The notes under the pieces: generated by a model
What the model saw: the letters and a program-made list of their open reading frames with translations, nothing else
Told to the model about the DNA's origin: nothing
The model's database searches: none
Program-made: the position numbers and the translations under genes
Assembly (NCBI RefSeq): GCF_000423585.1
Contig: NZ_AUIG01000011.1
Coordinates: 106,740 to 170,739, forward strand
DNA from: Salinimicrobium xinjiangense DSM 19287
Lineage (GTDB): Bacteria; Bacteroidota; Bacteroidia; Flavobacteriales; Flavobacteriaceae
DNA length: 64,000 nt
Direction of reading: 5' to 3'
Shown here: piece after piece, positions 15,735-23,824 of the stretch
Numbering within the stretch: position 1 is the first letter of the stretch
How the letters are laid out: each line of letters begins with the position of its first letter

Positions 15735-17135
15735 ATGCAAGACATAAAAAATTATGTAGATCAGAACAAAGAGCGCTTTATAGATGAGCTGATTCAGCTT
15801 CTGAAAATTCCTTCAATCAGCGCTGACTCGAAGTATAAAAATGACCTTTTAAACACTGCCCAAGCCGTAAAGCAAAGTTTACTTGATGCCGGTTGCGATG
15901 TAGCCGAGATCCATGAAACCCCCGGACATCCCGTGGTCTATGGGGAGAAAATTATTGATGAGAACTTACCCACGGTTCTTGTTTATGGTCATTACGATGT
16001 GCAGCCGCCAGATCCTCTTGAGCTATGGGAGAGTCCGCCGTTTGAGCCGGTGATCAAAAAAACCCAGACTCACCCCGAAGGTGCCATTTTTGCCAGGGGA
16101 GCCTGTGACGATAAGGGCCAGATGTACATGCATGTGAAGGCACTGGAGTATATGACGAAAAACAACGAACTCCCTTGTAATATCAAGTTCATGATCGAAG
16201 GTGAAGAAGAAGTTGGAAGTGAGCATCTGGGCTGGTTTATAGAGATGAACCGGGAAAAGCTGCAAAACGACGTCATCCTCATAAGTGATACCGGAATGAT
16301 CGCCAAAGATACTCCCTCAGTTACTACCGGTCTGCGCGGACTCAGTTATATGGAAGTGGAAGTGACGGGGCCAAACCGCGATCTCCACAGCGGACTCTAC
16401 GGTGGGGCGGTAGCCAATCCAATTAATGTACTTTCTAAGATGATCGCCTCCCTGCAGGATGAAGATAACCGTATCACTATTCCGGGATTTTATGATGATG
16501 TAGTGGAATACAGCGAAGAGGAAAGAGCAAAAATGGCCGAAGCTCCTTTTGACCTGGAGGAATATAAAAAGAAACTGAACATAGAAGATGTGCAGGGTGA
16601 GGCAGGTTATTCCACCCTCGAACGCGCTTCTATTCGTCCCACTCTTGATGTAAACGGCATCTGGGGCGGATATATTGGAGAAGGTGCCAAAACGGTGTTG
16701 CCTTCAAAAGCTTACGCAAAGATCTCCATGCGTTTGGTAAGTGACCAGGACTGGAAAAAGATCAGTCAGCTATTCACCAAACATTTTGAAAGTCTGGCGC
16801 CAAAGTCTGTAAAGGTGAAGGTGACTACCCATCATGGCGGACAAGCCTATGTGACACCCATCGATACCCTGGAATACCAGGCGGCCAATGATGCATATGC
16901 TGAAGTTTTTGGTAAGGATCCTATTCCGCAGCACAGTGGAGGAAGCATTCCTATTGTTTCTTTATTCGAAAAGGAGCTCAACAGCAAGACTATCCTAATG
17001 GGCTTCGGACTCGACACAGATGCTATCCATTCGCCGAATGAGCACTTCGGAATATGGAATTATCTGAAAGGCATTGAAACCATTCCCTATTTCTTCAAGC
17101 ATTTCACTAAATTGAAACAAGCGGAGAAAAAGTGA
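15735..17135 (+). CDS. M20 family dipeptidase (CNDP-like)
   Basis: The protein has 466 residues, the usual size for carnosinase/CNDP-like members. Metal ligands are visible: His86 and Asp88 in YGHYDVQP, Asp125/126 in GACDDKGQ, Glu158-159 in EGEEEVGS, an Asp in LISDTGM, and a late His in SPNEHFG. The lid domain lies between about residues 190 and 340 and carries DLHSGLYGGAVANP. The enzyme cleaves dipeptides with two zinc ions and is cytosolic here (no signal peptide). It stands alone and ends 32 nt before a strong terminator. Confidence 0.93.
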   Translation: MQDIKNYVDQNKERFIDELIQLLKIPSISADSKYKNDLLNTAQAVKQSLLDAGCDVAEIHETPGHPVVYGEKIIDENLPTVLVYGHYDVQPPDPLELWESPPFEPVIKKTQTHPEGAIFARGACDDKGQMYMHVKALEYMTKNNELPCNIKFMIEGEEEVGSEHLGWFIEMNREKLQNDVILISDTGMIAKDTPSVTTGLRGLSYMEVEVTGPNRDLHSGLYGGAVANPINVLSKMIASLQDEDNRITIPGFYDDVVEYSEEERAKMAEAPFDLEEYKKKLNIEDVQGEAGYSTLERASIRPTLDVNGIWGGYIGEGAKTVLPSKAYAKISMRLVSDQDWKKISQLFTKHFESLAPKSVKVKVTTHHGGQAYVTPIDTLEYQAANDAYAEVFGKDPIPQHSGGSIPIVSLFEKELNSKTILMGFGLDTDAIHSPNEHFGIWNYLKGIETIPYFFKHFTKLKQAEKK

Positions 17136-17167
17136 TCAGTGGTCGGTGATCAGTGATCAGAATTTTT

Positions 17168-17206
17168 AGACCTCACAGTTTTTGAAATCTGTGAGGTCTT
17201 TTTTTT
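17168..17206 (+). terminator. intrinsic terminator after the M20 gene
   Basis: AGACCTCACAG / CTGTGAGGTCT stem (17168-17178 and 17189-17199) followed by T8. The same stem words recur in hairpins at 17329, 19935 and 23750. Confidence 0.9.
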
Positions 17207-17328
17207 AACCAACCCCTTTCAGCGGTTATCAACCCTGAAAGCGGGTGTTTGATAATTCACTCGTCGAGCTGTAATGTCTTTTTGTTCAGGAATTTACTTT
17301 TTTTTTAAATTCCTTGCTTTATCTCTTT

Positions 17329-17361
17329 AGACCTACAAGGTTCGGAAAACCTTGCTGGTCT
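17329..17361. repeat. hairpin of the AGACCT...AGGTCT family, imperfect copy
   Basis: AGACCTACAAGGTT and AACCTTGCTGGTCT form a stem with two mismatches around a CGGA centre. It is related to the terminator hairpin 130 nt upstream. Confidence 0.55.
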
Positions 17362-17380
17362 TTAACAAACATTTTTCTAG

Positions 17381-17443
17381 TTCTACGCTTGTAGAATAAA
17401 ATATTTATTCTACATTTGTAGATATACATCTAAAGTTGTAGAA
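17381..17443 (+). promoter_or_regulatory. triple BlaI-type operator over the blaI/M56 promoter
   Basis: Three 16-bp palindromes occur: TTCTACGCTTGTAGAA (17381-17396), TTCTACATTTGTAGAT (17408-17423) and ATCTAAAGTTGTAGAA (17428-17443). The second one contains a perfect -7 box TACATTTG (17411-17418). The TAC/GTA core is the kind bound by BlaI/MecI dimers. Binding would block -33, -7 and start site at once, and the repressor gene follows 3 nt later, so autoregulation is expected. Confidence 0.8.
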
Positions 17444-17446
17444 CAA

Positions 17447-17812
17447 ATGCAATTATCCAAAGCCGAAGAACAACTCATGCAGATCCTCTGGAAACAGGAT
17501 AAAGCTTTCATGAAAGACCTCATCGATGCCTATCCTAATCCCAAACCTGCTCAAACCACTGTTGCTACACTGCTAAAGCGGATGCAGGATAAGAACTTTG
17601 TTGACTACAAGCAGTATGGAAGATCCCGGGAGTATTTTCCCCTGGTAAGAAAGAAAGACTACTTCTCAAAGCAGGTAAACGGCATGATCAAGAACTTCTT
17701 CAACGATTCTGCATCGCAATTTGCCTCTTTCTTTACCAAAGAAGCTAATCTGAGTAAGGAGGAACTGGAGGAATTGCGAAGCCTTATAGACCGCGAAATA
17801 AAAAATAAATAG
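17447..17812 (+). CDS. BlaI/MecI family transcriptional repressor
   Basis: The 121-residue protein has the Penicillinase-repressor winged helix: LSKAEEQLMQILWKQDKAFM, then PKPAQTTVATLLKRMQDKNF as recognition helix region and DYKQYGRSREYFPLVRKKDY as the wing. The C-terminal helices serve for dimerisation and hold the site that the partner peptidase usually inactivates. The M56 gene starts 2 nt after its stop. Three palindromic operators directly precede the gene. Confidence 0.93.
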   Translation: MQLSKAEEQLMQILWKQDKAFMKDLIDAYPNPKPAQTTVATLLKRMQDKNFVDYKQYGRSREYFPLVRKKDYFSKQVNGMIKNFFNDSASQFASFFTKEANLSKEELEELRSLIDREIKNK

Positions 17813-17814
17813 CT

Positions 17815-19926
17815 ATGGAAATGTACCTGTTGAAATCAGCTGCCTGCCTGGCAATTTTGATACTCTTTTATAAGCTGCTGCTGGAGAAGGAGAACATGCA
17901 CGTATTCAAAAGATTCTACCTGCTTGCCGTACCGGTGATTTCATTCGGAATTCCTGCAATTAGCTTTCCTGAATATATTACAGTTTCATCTGAAGGTACA
18001 GCCTTCTTCAGCACGATTTCAACTCCTGAAACCACAGCTGAATTTCCCCTTTTTGAAGTGCTATTAAGCAGCCTTTATATTTTGGGAGTGCTTTTCTTCG
18101 GAAGCAGATTCCTTTTCAACCTTAGTTCTCTTCTGAAGAGAGCGAAAAAAAATCCAAAAATAAAAGCTGCCAGTGCCATACATGTGCTTTTAAAAGAGGA
18201 AGTTATTCCCCACACCTTCTGGAGTTACATCTATCTCAACCGGAAAAGATTTGAGACAAAACAAATTCCACAGGAAGTACTGGATCATGAACTGGCTCAC
18301 GTAAGGCAAAAACACAGTGCAGATATTCTATTCATGGAAATTTTGCAGGTGCTTCTATGGTTCCTTCCTTTTATATACCTGCTAAAAAAAGCTGTAAAGC
18401 TCAATCACGAATTTCTTGCCGACAGTGCAGTATTACGGGGGACAGAAAACATCAGTCTTTACCAACAAATGCTGCTTTCCTTTTCATCGGGGGAGCAGAA
18501 CGAACTTGTCAATTCAATCAATTATCAATCAATCAAAAAACGATTTACAGTTATGAAAAAACAACCCTCTCAAAAGGCCGTTTTACTCAGGACATTTATT
18601 TTCCTGCCTCTGCTGGCCGTACTTCTCTACAGCTTTAGTGGCCGGGAAACAGTGCTAGTAGAAAAAGATACGACGAACAACGAACTCCTTCAGGAAAAAG
18701 CCACACCCGAAATGGTTGCTGACTATAATCTATTGGCCCAGAAATACAATTCCGACTGGAATACTACAAAAGTGACCTTCATCCCGAATGACCTTATTAA
18801 AATGCAGGAAATTTATAAAGTGATGACCCCAGAACAAAAAAGGGATGCAGAGCCTTATCCAAAAATACCCGAAGATTATAACTATCAAAAAATCGCTACT
18901 CCAGAAATGGTTAAGGAATATAACGAACTGGCAAAAATGCTGAAGAATTACAACAAGAAATCCAACAATGGACAATCTTTGCCAAAAGATTTATCTCCTA
19001 TAAAAATTAAGGAAATCAAAAGGATGAGATATCTCCACAGTATAATGACCGAAGAACAAAAAGAGAAAGCAGAACCATTACCTGGAATATACCCTCCCCC
19101 TCCACCTCCACCAACTAAGGATTCTGATAATTCAACTCCGCCCCAACAAATAAATTTTTACGACTTGGCCGCAGATGGAGTAACTTTTTACCACAGAGGA
19201 AAACCTATTGATGTTGAAAAAGCGAAAAACTTGGTTGAGGTTCAGAAAACTGCAAATTTAAAATTGCCTATTAACGGCATAAATAAGGTTGCTATATTAG
19301 TTGACAAAACAGAAGCGAAAGAAGGAAATAAATTATCTCCCGAAAGAGTAAATCTCTACGATTTGGCCGCATATGGAGCAGCTTTTTACTACAAAGGAAA
19401 AACTATTGATGTTGAAAAAGCAAGGGAGCTGGTGGAGGTTCAGAAAATTGCATTCATTGAATTACCTATTATAGGCAGTGAAAACCCTATAGTAAAATTA
19501 ACCGACAAAAAGGGTTCAAATAGTCAATCTACTCCACCACCACCGGCACCAACCGTAGATAAAGTTGGTAATGTACCGGCACCCCCGCCACCTCCGCCAC
19601 CGGTTCCAAGTGTAACTAAAGAAGGAAATGTACCGCCACCGCCGACTCCCCCAACTACACAGCAGGGCGAAATACCTCTTCCTCCTCCTCCGCCACCGGT
19701 ACCTCAAAATGTTGATGTTCCAATGCCTCCACCGCCACCGCCTTCTCCCATAGAGGCTATGAAAAACTGGATGGAAGAGGGTGCAGAATTCTACCTCAAC
19801 GGAAAGAAAGTCACCGGCGAAAAGGCATTTGAGGTAGTAAAAGAAAATAATGGTAAAAACCTGAGCGTACAGGTAGAGGAAAATGCTTCAGGAAAAACAG
19901 TGAGATTATCAGATAACAAAAGATAA
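17815..19926 (+). CDS. M56 (BlaR1-like) membrane peptidase with long repeat C-terminus
   Basis: Residues 1-285 are the M56 sensor: helices near 5-23, 34-50 and 80-100, the zinc motif HELAH at 158-162 within the VLDHELAHVRQKH context, and a further helix near 269-285. The exposed C-terminal 420 residues are unusual. They hold two copies of a TPEMV..YN..LA ... M.EEQK..AEP unit (about 303-425), then two close copies of a unit like YDLAADGVTFYHRGKPIDVE and a third, more distant copy at the end (EGAEFYLNGKKVTGEKAF), joined by Pro-rich linkers with runs of 6-8 prolines. In BlaR1 the outside part senses ligand; here it may be a wall- or lipid-reaching sensor. Length is about twice that of plain BlaR1-like proteins. 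Confidence 0.9.
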   Translation: MEMYLLKSAACLAILILFYKLLLEKENMHVFKRFYLLAVPVISFGIPAISFPEYITVSSEGTAFFSTISTPETTAEFPLFEVLLSSLYILGVLFFGSRFLFNLSSLLKRAKKNPKIKAASAIHVLLKEEVIPHTFWSYIYLNRKRFETKQIPQEVLDHELAHVRQKHSADILFMEILQVLLWFLPFIYLLKKAVKLNHEFLADSAVLRGTENISLYQQMLLSFSSGEQNELVNSINYQSIKKRFTVMKKQPSQKAVLLRTFIFLPLLAVLLYSFSGRETVLVEKDTTNNELLQEKATPEMVADYNLLAQKYNSDWNTTKVTFIPNDLIKMQEIYKVMTPEQKRDAEPYPKIPEDYNYQKIATPEMVKEYNELAKMLKNYNKKSNNGQSLPKDLSPIKIKEIKRMRYLHSIMTEEQKEKAEPLPGIYPPPPPPPTKDSDNSTPPQQINFYDLAADGVTFYHRGKPIDVEKAKNLVEVQKTANLKLPINGINKVAILVDKTEAKEGNKLSPERVNLYDLAAYGAAFYYKGKTIDVEKARELVEVQKIAFIELPIIGSENPIVKLTDKKGSNSQSTPPPPAPTVDKVGNVPAPPPPPPPVPSVTKEGNVPPPPTPPTTQQGEIPLPPPPPPVPQNVDVPMPPPPPPSPIEAMKNWMEEGAEFYLNGKKVTGEKAFEVVKENNGKNLSVQVEENASGKTVRLSDNKR

Positions 19927-19934
19927 CAAAAGCC

Positions 19935-20052
19935 GACCTCACAGGTCTCAAAGACCTCGTGAGGTCTTGTCGAACAGTACAGGCGCGGATATCCGCGCCT
20001 CTGTTTTTACACCTTTTTGACAATTAAGCCGCGGATATTCCGCGGCTCTACA
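19935..20052. repeat. hairpin plus two REP-like palindromes downstream of M56 gene
   Basis: GACCTCACAGGTC ... GACCTCGTGAGGTC forms a stem at 19935-19966. AGGCGCGGATATCCGCGCCT is a perfect 20-bp palindrome at 19981-20000, and AGCCGCGGATATTCCGCGGCT-type symmetry spans 20027-20047. A 17-bp direct repeat (TTACACCTTTTTGACAA) at 20007-20023 and 20053-20069 flanks the second palindrome; its right copy is the 3' end of phnA. Confidence 0.75.
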
Positions 20053-20628
20053 TTACACCTTTTTGACAAACTTTGTAAGGATAACGATCTGCTGACCTTC
20101 GACTTTACCCTCGATCTGCTCCGGATTGTCATGAACTAAAGACACCCTTCTTACCGAAGTTCCTCTTTTAGCCACAAGACTTGAACCCCGCACAGGAAGA
20201 TCTTTTATAAGAACAACTGTATCTCCTGCCTCTATGGTTTGCCCGTTGCTGTCTTTGTGCACTACTCCCCCGCTGCTTTCTACGATAGTTTGTCCGGCTT
20301 TGGCCCACACCAGCTGCTCCTCCTCCATGTACATCATATCAAGCAGGTCCTGCGGCCAGCCTTCTCCCTTTAATCTGTGCAGCATTCTCCACGCCATAAC
20401 CTGTACTGCCGGCACAGGGCTCCACATACTTTCGTTCAGAGAGCGCCAGTGATTGGAATCTGTTTTTTCAGGATCTTCTATCTGTTCCTTACAGGTCCCG
20501 CAAATGAGGATATGGCTTTCAACATCTGCAGGGGAGTCGGGTATGGCATAAACCTGTAAATCTTCTTTTGAACCGCATAGTTCACACTGGGATTCGCTTC
20601 TTTGAAATAAGTCTTGCTCGAGGCTCAT
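20053..20628 (-). CDS. PhnA domain protein
   Basis: The N-terminal zinc ribbon shows Cys15-x2-Cys18 (CELCGSKEDL) and Cys43-x2-Cys46 (ICGTCKEQ). The C-terminal PhnA (YjdM) SH3-like domain reads VVHKDSNGQTIEAGDTVVLI then KDLPVRGSS and a conserved VRRVSLVHDNPEQIEGKVEG. At 191 residues it is longer than E. coli YjdM because of a middle helical segment (residues 60-105). Despite its name the family is not needed for phosphonate breakdown and its role is not settled. Its last five codons are part of a direct repeat with a palindrome, see the flanking element. Confidence 0.88.
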   Translation of the reverse strand: MSLEQDLFQRSESQCELCGSKEDLQVYAIPDSPADVESHILICGTCKEQIEDPEKTDSNHWRSLNESMWSPVPAVQVMAWRMLHRLKGEGWPQDLLDMMYMEEEQLVWAKAGQTIVESSGGVVHKDSNGQTIEAGDTVVLIKDLPVRGSSLVAKRGTSVRRVSLVHDNPEQIEGKVEGQQIVILTKFVKKV

Positions 20629-20684
20629 GGGGAGGAGTATTTTTTAATATGGGGCTAATTTAAACTATTTAAGTAGTTTATCGT

Positions 20685-20866
20685 CACGGATCGCAGATCC
20701 GCGCCAGCTCAGAACAAGATATTTCGATAGCGCGGATTTGTAATCCGTGCTGAGCACTATAAAATCCTACAAATAATCCCAGTAAAAATCACGGCAAAGA
20801 TCACAGATCTGCGCCAGCTCTGAAAACAAAACTATGATAGCGCGGATTTGTAATCCCTGCTGAGCC
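20685..20866. repeat. two tandem REP-like elements (about 70-75 nt each)
   Basis: Copy one is 20685-20755 and copy two 20790-20866. Both run CACGG ... AGATC(C/T)GCGCCAGCTC ... GATAGCGCGGATTTGTAATCC(G/C)TGCTGAGC. Each has an inner GCGGATTTGTAATCCG-like stem and outer AGCTC/GAGC complementarity. The GCGCGGAT core is shared with the palindromes at 19981-20047 on the other side of phnA. Confidence 0.75.
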
Positions 20867-20871
20867 TAAAT

Positions 20872-22590
20872 TTACCTCAAACTCCTCTCAATATAGGCCT
20901 CCACCCGCTCTTCCATAATTGGCAGCGTCACGGTTCCCTGCTCGAGGATCACCTCATGGAATTTTCTAATGTCGAAATCCTGTCCTAAAGCTTCTTCTGC
21001 TTTTTTACGGAGTTCGCGGATCTTTATTTCGCCGATCTTATAAGAAACCGCCTGGCCCGGCCAGGAGATGTAGCGATCGACTTCCGTATTAATGTTGTGC
21101 ATTGAAAGTGCGGTATTCGAGCGCAGGAACTCCACCGCCTGTTCCCTGGTCCAGCCCAGTGCATGAATTCCGGTGTCGACTACGAGTCGGCCGGCGCGCC
21201 ATTGTTCGTAGGTTAGTTTTCCGAAGCGTTCATATGGCGTTCTGTAAATGCCCATTTCTTCGGCTAAAAATTCAGAATATAATCCCCAACCCTCTCCAAA
21301 AGCCGATAGATAGAAGTTTCTTCTAAACTTCGGGATACTGTCCCCCAATTCCTTGTTTAAGGAAATTTGAAGGTGGTGACCGGGTACGGCTTCATGGGCG
21401 GTAAGTGCCGGAAGCACGTAAAGCGGACGGTTGGAAAGGTTGTAAGTATTCACCCAATAATAACCCGGCTCGGTATCATCCCCGCCGCCAACATAACGCC
21501 CGGTGGTGTATTTTGGTGCAATAGCATCGGGCACCGGTGCGACTCCATAAGGCCTCCGCGGAAGCGTCTTAAAGAATTTTGGAAGCTGCGCATCCAGGCG
21601 CTTGGAAATGTCCCTGGCTTCTTTAAGTAGCTCCTCGCCTGTTTTCGCATAAAACTGCTCATCTGTCCGTAGGAAATGGATAAAATCTTCAAATGTGCCT
21701 TCAAAACCAACTTCTGCAATGATCTCCTTCATTTCGGCATTGATCCTCGCGACCTCCTCCAGCCCCATCTGGTGGATCTCCTCTGCGGAAAGATCCAGGG
21801 TGGTATAGTAATTCAGTCGGTTTTGATAATATTCCCTCCCGCCGGGAATTTCTGAAACGCCCAATGACTTCCTTGCCGCCGGAAGGTATTCTGTCTCAAA
21901 AAACTGCTTTACCCGCCTGAATTGGGGAATCACATTCTTAGCAACTGCAATTTCAGCCGCGGCTAAAACCGAATCTTTCTGCTGCTGACTCATTATCGGC
22001 GGAAGGTTTAAAAAAGGCGAATAGTAATAACTCTGCTTCGGGTCATCCACGATCTGGTCGTTGTAGGTACCTTCATAACCTTTAAAAATTACCGCCGGCT
22101 GCAAATTGCCTTTTTGGATCCCTTTCCGCAGTAATACCAGGTGTTGATCCACATAAGCGGGGATTGCGTTTAACTTGTTCAGATAATCCTTTACCTGATT
22201 ATAATTGCTGAAATCCCGCACATGGTACGGCAGACTCACATGGAAGCCGGCGTCAGAAAGCAACGGATTCAAATAAGCCTCATACTGGTAAAAGTCAACC
22301 GTTTCCTGAAGCTTGTAACGCAGCAATTCGGCTGAGATCTTCTCGGTCTCAGAAAGAGCTTTTTTGCTGATCTTTTCCAGTTCCTTTAAGCGCTCCCGGG
22401 CAAATTCGGCTTCTTTTTTATAATTTTCTTCAGTATAAAGCCCCAGCGGATTGGCTTTACGATCATAGCCGTCGTACTCATCAATTTTTTCGATTACCCT
22501 GTTAAGAGCTTCGGAAGGATTCTGACTTTGTAACGTAAAACTTAGAAAGAGAAAAAATGTGAGGGTCCAAAAATGGTATTTCATGATCAA
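20872..22590 (-). CDS. DUF885 family exported metallopeptidase-like protein
   Basis: A signal peptide (residues 1-22, ending LSFTLQSQ) precedes a mainly helical 550-residue body. The family marks are HEAVPGHHLQ at 399-408 and FGEGWGLYSEFLAEEMG about 30 residues later, which look like the His/Glu zinc set of gluzincin-type peptidases. DUF885 proteins are common in Bacteroidota and their substrates are unknown; a periplasmic peptidase function is inferred from the motif. The C-terminal part AVSYKIGEIKIRELRKKAEE is also typical. Start may be Met1 or Met3. Confidence 0.85.
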   Translation of the reverse strand: MIMKYHFWTLTFFLFLSFTLQSQNPSEALNRVIEKIDEYDGYDRKANPLGLYTEENYKKEAEFARERLKELEKISKKALSETEKISAELLRYKLQETVDFYQYEAYLNPLLSDAGFHVSLPYHVRDFSNYNQVKDYLNKLNAIPAYVDQHLVLLRKGIQKGNLQPAVIFKGYEGTYNDQIVDDPKQSYYYSPFLNLPPIMSQQQKDSVLAAAEIAVAKNVIPQFRRVKQFFETEYLPAARKSLGVSEIPGGREYYQNRLNYYTTLDLSAEEIHQMGLEEVARINAEMKEIIAEVGFEGTFEDFIHFLRTDEQFYAKTGEELLKEARDISKRLDAQLPKFFKTLPRRPYGVAPVPDAIAPKYTTGRYVGGGDDTEPGYYWVNTYNLSNRPLYVLPALTAHEAVPGHHLQISLNKELGDSIPKFRRNFYLSAFGEGWGLYSEFLAEEMGIYRTPYERFGKLTYEQWRAGRLVVDTGIHALGWTREQAVEFLRSNTALSMHNINTEVDRYISWPGQAVSYKIGEIKIRELRKKAEEALGQDFDIRKFHEVILEQGTVTLPIMEERVEAYIERSLR

Positions 22591-22641
22591 GTTTTTGAGG
22601 AATGGTAAATATATAATTTCCCCGGGAGAATTTTTCTGAAG

Positions 22642-23643
22642 TTAAATCCCTTTGATTCGTTCCCAAAGATCCTTCAGGATCTGCATGCCGTCCCCGGGCC
22701 GCTTCGGTTCTTCTTCTGCCCTTATAGTTCCATCTTCCGGAACCAGTTTATAGCTGAAAGCGAAATTTGACTCTTCATCTGACGGATTTAACTTGCCAAA
22801 GCGCAGGTCATTGAAATAAAGAAAACCTTCCTTTTCTGTAATGGTGAACCAGCCTTTTGAAATGTCGATTAAACGCTGCACGTTTTTGTCATTTTTGAGA
22901 CTTCCCAGGTAATGATGGTTTTTGGGTACGGCTTCAAATCTTACCATCTTCTCATCAAAAAAGGAGTAGTAGCCAATGAGAAAATCATTTTCGGCCTCAA
23001 CATTTGCGGTCCAGAGAATGGTATTTAGGGGCGTGGGACGTGTATCGATACGGGAATAAAAAATTCCCTGTTGCTCCAGGTCCTCCACAAATTGCTGATG
23101 CGCAATGAATTTTAAAACCAGCGTAAGCATCAGGTAAGAAGTACTTACGATCAAACCAAATCGATTAAATTTCGCCCTTTTTGGATCTTCTTTCTTCCGT
23201 CGCATTGCAAGGATCAGGAAGGTAAGGAAGGGAAGGGTATATAGCGGATCTATAACAAAGATGCTCTTAAACGCCAGCCTGATGTCCAGCGGCCAGAACA
23301 GCTGCGTGCCCCAGGTGGTGAAGGAATCCAGGATGGGGTGCGTGAACAAACCCCAGAACATCAACCAGGCCCAGTCTTTCCAGCCAACTCCGCTCTTTTT
23401 TTCGATCTTCGAAATGAGCCAGCCAAACACGGGTGCTGCCAGTATTGCAAATACAATGGAATGAGAAAATCCGCGATGGACTTCTATAGCAGTTATGGTG
23501 TCGGTAAAATTGCTCGCAAGCGCATCAAGATCGGGAATAGTGCCCGCTATAGCGCCATACAGCATCGCCTTATTTCCAACTTTTCGGCCCAAAACAGCTT
23601 CGCCTACGGCGGCACCGAGTACTATTTGTGTGAGACTATCCAC
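22642..23643 (-). CDS. YdjM-like membrane-bound metal-dependent hydrolase
   Basis: MDSLTQIVLGAAVGEAVLGR is the standard N-terminus of this family (LexA-regulated, membrane-bound hydrolase YdjM type, DUF457). IPDLDALA carries the Asp motif and HRGFSHSIVF the His motif; THPILDSFTTWGTQLFWP supplies the next His/Asp set. Four or five helices are seen between residues 60 and 180, followed by a soluble C-terminal domain of about 150 residues. The cellular substrate is not known. It is separated from the DUF885 gene by 51 nt and could share a transcript with it. Confidence 0.85.
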   Translation of the reverse strand: MDSLTQIVLGAAVGEAVLGRKVGNKAMLYGAIAGTIPDLDALASNFTDTITAIEVHRGFSHSIVFAILAAPVFGWLISKIEKKSGVGWKDWAWLMFWGLFTHPILDSFTTWGTQLFWPLDIRLAFKSIFVIDPLYTLPFLTFLILAMRRKKEDPKRAKFNRFGLIVSTSYLMLTLVLKFIAHQQFVEDLEQQGIFYSRIDTRPTPLNTILWTANVEAENDFLIGYYSFFDEKMVRFEAVPKNHHYLGSLKNDKNVQRLIDISKGWFTITEKEGFLYFNDLRFGKLNPSDEESNFAFSYKLVPEDGTIRAEEEPKRPGDGMQILKDLWERIKGI

Positions 23644-23749
23644 TCTCTAATGTATATTGTATAATGAATATTGTATAATGTTACATAAAGCTCCCCTTTT
23701 GGGGGTTGGGGGCTAATCCGCGCCAACTTACTTTTAAATTTTCTAAAGC

Positions 23750-23782
23750 AGACCTCACAGGTTTTAAAAACCTGTGAGGTCT
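23750..23782. repeat. perfect 16-bp-arm hairpin, AGACCTCACAGG family
   Basis: AGACCTCACAGGTTTT and AAAACCTGTGAGGTCT flank a single A. It lies between two minus-strand genes; no T-run follows on either strand, but the stem is strong enough to end or protect transcripts. Confidence 0.75.
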
Positions 23783-23824
23783 AAACTTATTCCACTTCTA
23801 ATTTCGTACTTCTAAAATCTAACT

